A stretch of DNA of 32,408 nucleotides from Flavobacteriales bacterium (GTDB taxonomy: Bacteria > Bacteroidota > Bacteroidia > Flavobacteriales_D > Crocinitomicaceae): contig CANGHX010000013.1 in assembly GCA_947453715.1 (NCBI GenBank), positions 1 to 32,408 of the forward strand, in the 5' to 3' direction. The notes beneath the pieces are model-generated. The model searched no databases, had not been told where the DNA came from, and saw only the letters and a program-made list of their open reading frames with translations. Position numbers and translations under genes: made by a program. This document shows, one piece after another, positions 26,851-32,408 of the stretch; positions within the stretch are counted from its first letter, which is position 1; every line of letters begins with the position of its first letter.

Positions 26851-27570
26851 TTATTCTTCTGTAAAATTAAATTGCTCAAACGGATTAAAGCGATTTAAAG
26901 TATTAATTTCTTTTATCTTACCATTCTCAACTCTGGCAACTCTACCTGGATATTTCTCAACCATTGTCATATCGTGAGTAGCCATTAATACTGCTGATTT
27001 TTCTTCCTTTGCAACGGCCAATAATAATCGCATAATTTCCTCAGAAGTTTCAGGATCTAAATTTCCTGTAGGCTCATCTGCTAATATTAATTTTGGCTTA
27101 TTGATTAATGCTCGAGCAATAGAAACTCTTTGTTGCTCTCCACCTGATAACGCATGAGGCATCACATTAATTTTATGTTCAATACCAACTAATTGCAATA
27201 TATCTCTTGAACGAGCCTCCATTAATTTTTTATCTTTCCATCCAGTTGCTCCCATGACGAAAAACAAGTTTTGTAACACTGTTCTGTCCGTTAACAATTG
27301 AAAATCTTGAAAGACAACACCTAACTTTCTACGAAGCATCGGCACTTCTTTCTTTTTTAGGTTACGTAAGTCATATCCACAAACAGTTCCCTCACCTTCT
27401 TTCAAAGGAACTTCACCATAAATTGTTTTTAACAAACTACTTTTCCCGCTTCCTGTTTTTCCAATTAAATAGATAAACTCAGTTTCACCCAATTCAAAGT
27501 CGACTTCGTCTATAACTAAAGCTTCTTTTTGATAGATTTTTGCGTTTTTTATGCGAATAACGTGTTCCAC
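26851..27570 (-). CDS. ftsE: FtsE-like ABC transporter ATP-binding protein
   Basis: 239 aa; Walker [13 protein letters not shown], signature [15 protein letters not shown], Walker [14 protein letters not shown]; FtsE/LolD-like architecture; no ftsX adjacent. Confidence 0.85.
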   Translation of the reverse strand: MEHVIRIKNAKIYQKEALVIDEVDFELGETEFIYLIGKTGSGKSSLLKTIYGEVPLKEGEGTVCGYDLRNLKKKEVPMLRRKLGVVFQDFQLLTDRTVLQNLFFVMGATGWKDKKLMEARSRDILQLVGIEHKINVMPHALSGGEQQRVSIARALINKPKLILADEPTGNLDPETSEEIMRLLLAVAKEEKSAVLMATHDMTMVEKYPGRVARVENGKIKEINTLNRFNPFEQFNFTEE

Positions 27571-27704
27571 TTCTCTTGTATTTAGTGTAAAGGTGATAAA
27601 AATAGGGATGAGAAGAAAAATTTTACTGAAATAATCTTAACAGATTCACGTTTAAAACTTTTATAACAACTTACAAAAAGCATCATCTTCACTCTTAATT
27701 TTAC

Positions 27705-27737
27705 TTGGTTAAAACCATTTCTTCGAATTTAACTTTG
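27705..27737 (+). promoter_or_regulatory. Candidate promoter (TTG - 22 nt - TAACTTTG) for the TPR gene
   Basis: TTG at 27705-27707 and TAACTTTG at 27730-27737, consistent with Bacteroidota TTG/TAnnTTTG. Confidence 0.4.
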
Positions 27738-27813
27738 GATAAAATATAAAAGGTTTAATTTTTAGAAATTGAGAATAAAGATAACAAGGTCATATAAGGC
27801 AAATAAATAGTTT

Positions 27814-30800
27814 ATGAACAAATTTTTGGTCATCTTATTTCTGAGTGTAATTACCCAATATTTCGGGCAATCATCAGAGAAATATAATTCTGAATACGCT
27901 ACATTTTACAGGGCGGAAGAACTTTACAATAAAGAACAATTTGGGGCTGCTAGAAATGAATTTAGAAATTTCATTACACACTTTGACAAGAAAAATGATC
28001 CTTTATATGTAAAAGCACTTTATTACGAAGGACTTTCTGCACTTGAATTATTTCACAATGATGCAGTAGATTTATTAATCAGTTTCAATCAAAATTATCC
28101 AGAAAGCATCTATCACAATGCCATATTTTTCCGTTTAGGTAAATATTATTATCAAAAGAAAGATTATTCTGAGGCTCTTATTTGGTTAAATCAGTTGAAT
28201 GTAAAAGATATTGAAGAAGACAATCAATCTGAATTTTACTTCAAAAAAGGTTATGCTAATTTTCAAACGGAACAATTTGGAGAGTCTAAGAAAGCATTTT
28301 TTGAAATCAAAGGTGATAGTTCACAATACGCCTCACCAGCACTTTATTATTATTCACATATTGCTTATCAAGATAAATCGTATCAAACTGCATTAGAAGG
28401 GTTTGTGAAACTACAACATGATGACCGTTACTCAAAAGTCGTGCCTTATTACATTGCTCAAATTTATCACTTACAAGGAAAATACAAAGAAATAACCGAA
28501 TTGGTTCCAAGCTTATTAGACACAACAAATATTGTCAATATTAATGACGTAAACCATATTGTTGGAGATGCATTTTATAGAATTGGAAAATTTGAAGAAT
28601 CAGTTACATTCTTAGAAAAATACAATGAAAAATCGAAAACAACTCGAGAAGATGATTACCAACTTGGATATGCTTATTTTAAAAGTAAAAACTATGAAGA
28701 AGCAATCAAATTCTTTGGTAAAACTACTGAATCGAGAGATAGCTTAAGTCAAGTTGCTTATTATAATATTGGAGAAAGTTATTTAAAATTAAACAAATTA
28801 GCACCTGCTAGAGCATCGTTTAATGAAGCATCAATGATTGCAATAAATCCAAAAATTCAAAAAGATGCGTTGTACAATTATGCTGTATTATCCTACAAAT
28901 TAGATATTAATCCATATGACGAAGCGGTCGAAGCATTACAATTATATTTGAATAAATATCCTGAATCAGAGCGCAAAAATGATATCTATCAATATTTAGT
29001 GAATGTTTATACCACAACAAATAAGTATGGTAAAGCATTACAATCGTTAGATAAATTGGAAAACAAAGACATCCGATTAAAAACAGCTTATCAAATTGTA
29101 GCTTATAATTACGGAATAGAACAATATCAAAAAGGAGAGTATTCTGAAGCTATCAAAACATTTGGTTTAGTTGATAAATATCCTTTAGATCCAACAATTT
29201 CTGCAAATGCAAAATTTTGGGAAGCTGATGCTCAATTTCAATCAAAGAAATTCGATAAAGCGATTCAAGGATATAGAGCGTATATTAACTCTCAAGGTAT
29301 TGTAAATCCGTTTATGAAAGCAGATGCTTACTATAATATTGGGTATGCTTATTATGCAAAGAATGATACTTCTCAAGGAGTTGAAAACTTTAGATTATAC
29401 ACTCAGATGGTAACATCAAGTAACGCCAAAAACAAACGAAAATTAGTAGATGCTTATATGAGAACTGCTGATGGTTATTATATGTTAAGAGAAGACGAGA
29501 ATGCAGCTAAATTTTACCAAGGTGCATATGACTTAAAATCTGGTTTTGAAGATCAAGCATTATACTATTTGGCAAAAACGTATACATACATTAAAGGAAA
29601 AGGAGATTTGAAAATTGCAGCTCTTCAAAATATTATCAATAATTATTCGTCGTCTAAGTATATATTAAATTCAATTAACGAATTAGCAATTACGTATAAA
29701 TACCTGAATAACAATGATCAAGCGTTAAAGTATTATCAATTGATTGTAACAGATTATCCAAATTCAGTTTTAGTAAAAAATGCTCGAATTGAAATTGCTG
29801 ATTTATACTATAAAAAACATGAATTTGCAAAATGTGAAAAGGCATATAAAGAAATATTAGAAGAGTTTGGAACAGAAAGTGAATTTTGTGAAAAAGCTTC
29901 AAAAGGTTTGTATGAATTATATAACGAACTAAAACGAATTGATGATGCAACTATGATTGCAAATAAATATCCGTGCGCTGGTATTTCAAAAGATCAACAA
30001 GAAAGAGATTTGTATTACATGCCAGCAATGAAAGCTTATGGTGATTCAACTAAAACAAATGAAGCGATCGTAGATTTGGAGCGTTATTTAACAACCTATC
30101 CAAATGGAATTTATGCTAACGAGGTAAGAAATCATTTAGCAGATTGTCATTATAGAAACAAAAATTTCGACAAAGCAATCGAAATATATATTCAAACATT
30201 ATCTGAACCAACAAATGGTTACACTGAGCTTGCTGCTATTCGCGTGTCTAAACAATTGTTTAACAATGGGAAATACGCAGAATCAATTCCATATTATGAA
30301 AGATTAGAAAGTATCAGTTCAACTCCTGTAATTATATTCAACTCACGTTTGGGAATGATGAGAAGTTATTTCTTAATCGAGAATTGGAAAAAAGCTGCAG
30401 ATTACTCTAAATTGGTTTTGGAAAGTTTACAATTGAATCCGACAAATCGTTTAGAAGCTGAATATGCAAAAGGAATGTCGAATTATTACCTAGACAATTT
30501 TACAGACGCTAAACCATCATTGGAATGGATCGTGAAAAATACAACTACAGAAAAATGTGCTGAAGCTAAATTTTCTTTAGCTGAAATGTATTACAAACAA
30601 AAAGAATTAGATAAATCTGATGCTGAAGTTCGTGCATTATTGAAAATGAAACCTACTTACAATTATTGGGTAGCGAAGGGATTAATTCTTCAAGCAAAAA
30701 CATTGATGTTGAAAAATGATTTATTTCAAGCAGAACAAACTTTGAAATCTGTAAAAGAACATTATCCTGATCAGGAAGATGGAATTTTGAATGAAGCAAA

Positions 30801-30897
30801 TGAAGTTTGGGAAGAATTAATGCAATTGAAAAACAAACCTAAAAATATTGTTGAACCAGGTAACACTGTTATCGAAGTAAACGAAGGAGGAAATTAA
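27814..30897 (+). CDS. Large tetratricopeptide-repeat protein, exported
   Basis: 1027 aa; signal peptide; many TPR-like units, e.g. ALYYLAKTYTYIKGKGDLKIAALQNIINNYSSSKYI, YYQLIVTDYPNSVLVKNARIEIADLYYKKHEFAKCEKAYKEIL. Confidence 0.9.
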   Translation: MNKFLVILFLSVITQYFGQSSEKYNSEYATFYRAEELYNKEQFGAARNEFRNFITHFDKKNDPLYVKALYYEGLSALELFHNDAVDLLISFNQNYPESIYHNAIFFRLGKYYYQKKDYSEALIWLNQLNVKDIEEDNQSEFYFKKGYANFQTEQFGESKKAFFEIKGDSSQYASPALYYYSHIAYQDKSYQTALEGFVKLQHDDRYSKVVPYYIAQIYHLQGKYKEITELVPSLLDTTNIVNINDVNHIVGDAFYRIGKFEESVTFLEKYNEKSKTTREDDYQLGYAYFKSKNYEEAIKFFGKTTESRDSLSQVAYYNIGESYLKLNKLAPARASFNEASMIAINPKIQKDALYNYAVLSYKLDINPYDEAVEALQLYLNKYPESERKNDIYQYLVNVYTTTNKYGKALQSLDKLENKDIRLKTAYQIVAYNYGIEQYQKGEYSEAIKTFGLVDKYPLDPTISANAKFWEADAQFQSKKFDKAIQGYRAYINSQGIVNPFMKADAYYNIGYAYYAKNDTSQGVENFRLYTQMVTSSNAKNKRKLVDAYMRTADGYYMLREDENAAKFYQGAYDLKSGFEDQALYYLAKTYTYIKGKGDLKIAALQNIINNYSSSKYILNSINELAITYKYLNNNDQALKYYQLIVTDYPNSVLVKNARIEIADLYYKKHEFAKCEKAYKEILEEFGTESEFCEKASKGLYELYNELKRIDDATMIANKYPCAGISKDQQERDLYYMPAMKAYGDSTKTNEAIVDLERYLTTYPNGIYANEVRNHLADCHYRNKNFDKAIEIYIQTLSEPTNGYTELAAIRVSKQLFNNGKYAESIPYYERLESISSTPVIIFNSRLGMMRSYFLIENWKKAADYSKLVLESLQLNPTNRLEAEYAKGMSNYYLDNFTDAKPSLEWIVKNTTTEKCAEAKFSLAEMYYKQKELDKSDAEVRALLKMKPTYNYWVAKGLILQAKTLMLKNDLFQAEQTLKSVKEHYPDQEDGILNEANEVWEELMQLKNKPKNIVEPGNTVIEVNEGGN

Positions 30898-30898
30898 G

Positions 30899-32408
30899 AT
30901 GAGAAAATTAGTTATATATTCTTTAGTCGCTTTTAGTTGGTTGAGTAGTTTTGGACAAAGACAAGGTGATTCAACTGTTATTAATGTAATATCTAAAAGA
31001 ACAATTGAACCAGCATTTCGATTTACTGAAAACCCAAAAATCATTGATTCAATAAAGCCAACACAAGTAATTGAGTATCCATTATTAGTCATTCAGCATC
31101 CTACAAAAATTGTTTTGGATACAATAAAACCAGCTTCAATAAAAATTGTAGATAAATTACCTCAGTTGTATCATTCATATGTCAAATTAGGAATAGGAAG
31201 TAAATTGATGCCTTTAGGTGAAGTTTACTTTGATGGAAATCGTTCTAGGAGATATGCTTATGGTGTTCATGCTAAACATTTAAGTTCATTTGGTGACATC
31301 AAAGGATATGCTCCTGCACAATATGATCGTAATAACTTGAATCTATTTGGAAGTATCAATGAAAAAAATTACACGCTTAAAAGTGATCTACATTTCAACA
31401 GCAAAGGATTTCATTATTATGGTGTTCAAAATGATTCGTTAAATCGCGATAGTATTGCACAACGATTCACAGATCTCGGTGGTGATTTCTTATACAGCTC
31501 ACATAAAAAAGATACTGGTAATTTGAATTACTCAATAGGATTGAATTACAATAATTTCCAAACTAAAAAACCATTAATCGACAGTTTAGCAAAATGGAGA
31601 GCTACAGAAAACTTCATTGGTTTAGCTGGTTCAGCAATTTACAAAACAGAAAAAGAAGTTTATACTGCCGATCTAAATATTCGCTACAATGGTTACAAAT
31701 ACGGAATTTTAGATACTGGTATTTCTAAAATTGATACAGGACTTGTATTGAATAATACGATTATCAATTTAAAACCAACCATTACAACATTCCTTAAAAA
31801 CAATAGATTTAAAGCAAGAGTTGGAGTTGATTTAACCTTGGATGCTCATAAACAAACAAAGTTCTACATTTATCCAATTGCTGAATTAAAATATTCACTT
31901 TTCAATGACATGTTTATCCCATATGTAGGTTTGAAAGGTGGCTTAAAACAAAACACATTTAAATCAGTATCAACTGTGAATGAATTTGTGTTACCAAACA
32001 TTGTAATGAAAAACGAAAACACCGTTATCGATGCATTTTTTGGGATAAAAGGAACATTATCAAAAAGAATCAGTTTTAATGCAAGTGCAAGTTTTGCAAG
32101 TGTAAAAAATAAACTATTATTTGTTACTGATACAATGTATTCACTTCGCAATAAATTCAATGTTGTATTTGATAATGGAAACATTACAACAATTGAGGGG
32201 TCAATTTCTTATCAGTTAGTTGAGAAATTAAAAATTGATGCGATTGGTAGATACTATTCTTATGCTATGACAAAAAACATCTACGCATGGAATTTACCTC
32301 AAGTACAAGTAATCACTAGAGCACATTATAATTTATACGATCATTTTATTTTCAATTTAGATCTAAATTTTGAAGGTGGTAGGTACGGATTAGTTTACGC
32401 AAAAGAGG
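30899..32408 (+). CDS. Outer membrane / TonB-dependent receptor-like beta-barrel protein, 3' truncated by the window end
   Basis: ATG at 30899, 1 nt after the TPR stop codon; open to the window end (MRKLVIYSLVAFSWLSSFGQRQGDSTVINV...YVKLGIGSKLMPLGEVYFDG...YNLYDHFIFNLDLNFEGGRYGLVYAKE); not in the supplied ORF list because no stop is reached. Confidence 0.85.
   Translation, partial: MRKLVIYSLVAFSWLSSFGQRQGDSTVINVISKRTIEPAFRFTENPKIIDSIKPTQVIEYPLLVIQHPTKIVLDTIKPASIKIVDKLPQLYHSYVKLGIGSKLMPLGEVYFDGNRSRRYAYGVHAKHLSSFGDIKGYAPAQYDRNNLNLFGSINEKNYTLKSDLHFNSKGFHYYGVQNDSLNRDSIAQRFTDLGGDFLYSSHKKDTGNLNYSIGLNYNNFQTKKPLIDSLAKWRATENFIGLAGSAIYKTEKEVYTADLNIRYNGYKYGILDTGISKIDTGLVLNNTIINLKPTITTFLKNNRFKARVGVDLTLDAHKQTKFYIYPIAELKYSLFNDMFIPYVGLKGGLKQNTFKSVSTVNEFVLPNIVMKNENTVIDAFFGIKGTLSKRISFNASASFASVKNKLLFVTDTMYSLRNKFNVVFDNGNITTIEGSISYQLVEKLKIDAIGRYYSYAMTKNIYAWNLPQVQVITRAHYNLYDHFIFNLDLNFEGGRYGLVYAKE

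Noticed and set aside
25209-32184. Minus-strand short ORFs 25209-25460, 25767-25994, 28307-28528, 29690-29950, 30817-31092, 31870-32184 and plus-strand 28211-28396
   Set aside because: Shadow ORFs of the M23-like, lipoprotein, TPR and barrel genes; 30817-31092 covers the real TPR/barrel junction on the opposite strand.
1-32408. CRISPR array, prophage, tRNA/rRNA genes, transposase genes, toxin-antitoxin or known defence systems
   Set aside because: No regularly spaced repeats, phage structural genes, RNA gene signatures, transposase motifs or defence-family domains were recognised by reading both strands.

Overview
AT-rich window with the character of a Bacteroidota (Flavobacteriales-like) chromosome. 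This lineage call rests on the type IX secretion (T9SS) C-terminal domains, TAnnTTTG promoter motifs and a FISUMP lipoprotein. The first ~25 kb, almost all on the minus strand, is rich in secreted and outer-membrane proteins: a 1147-aa multidomain T9SS protein, a 572-aa beta-helix-like protein, a 2194-aa mosaic containing a metallophosphoesterase, and a tight six-gene cluster. That cluster (20333 to 12523, minus strand) encodes three members of an apparently uncharacterised secreted family, a TonB-dependent receptor, a FISUMP lipoprotein and a small beta-barrel. It is followed by lysS, a choice-of-anchor-L/PKD T9SS type B protein, a degenerate M23/LytM protein, a lipoprotein, an FtsE-like ATPase, a large TPR protein and an outer-membrane protein truncated by the window end (absent from the ORF track). 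The main candidate for something undescribed is the four-copy 'GLExIxVEKYYVS...GSVTYRxYxDLLPGY' family: three copies in the putative operon and a fourth fused to Ig/cohesin-like/dockerin-like modules. A second candidate is a short EF-hand-like C-terminal tail (DxNxDGxxDxxDFLxFAPxFGxxC) that takes the place of a T9SS CTD in two neighbouring giant secreted proteins. No tRNA, rRNA, CRISPR, phage or transposase genes were seen. All calls are from reading the sequence; no database search was run.
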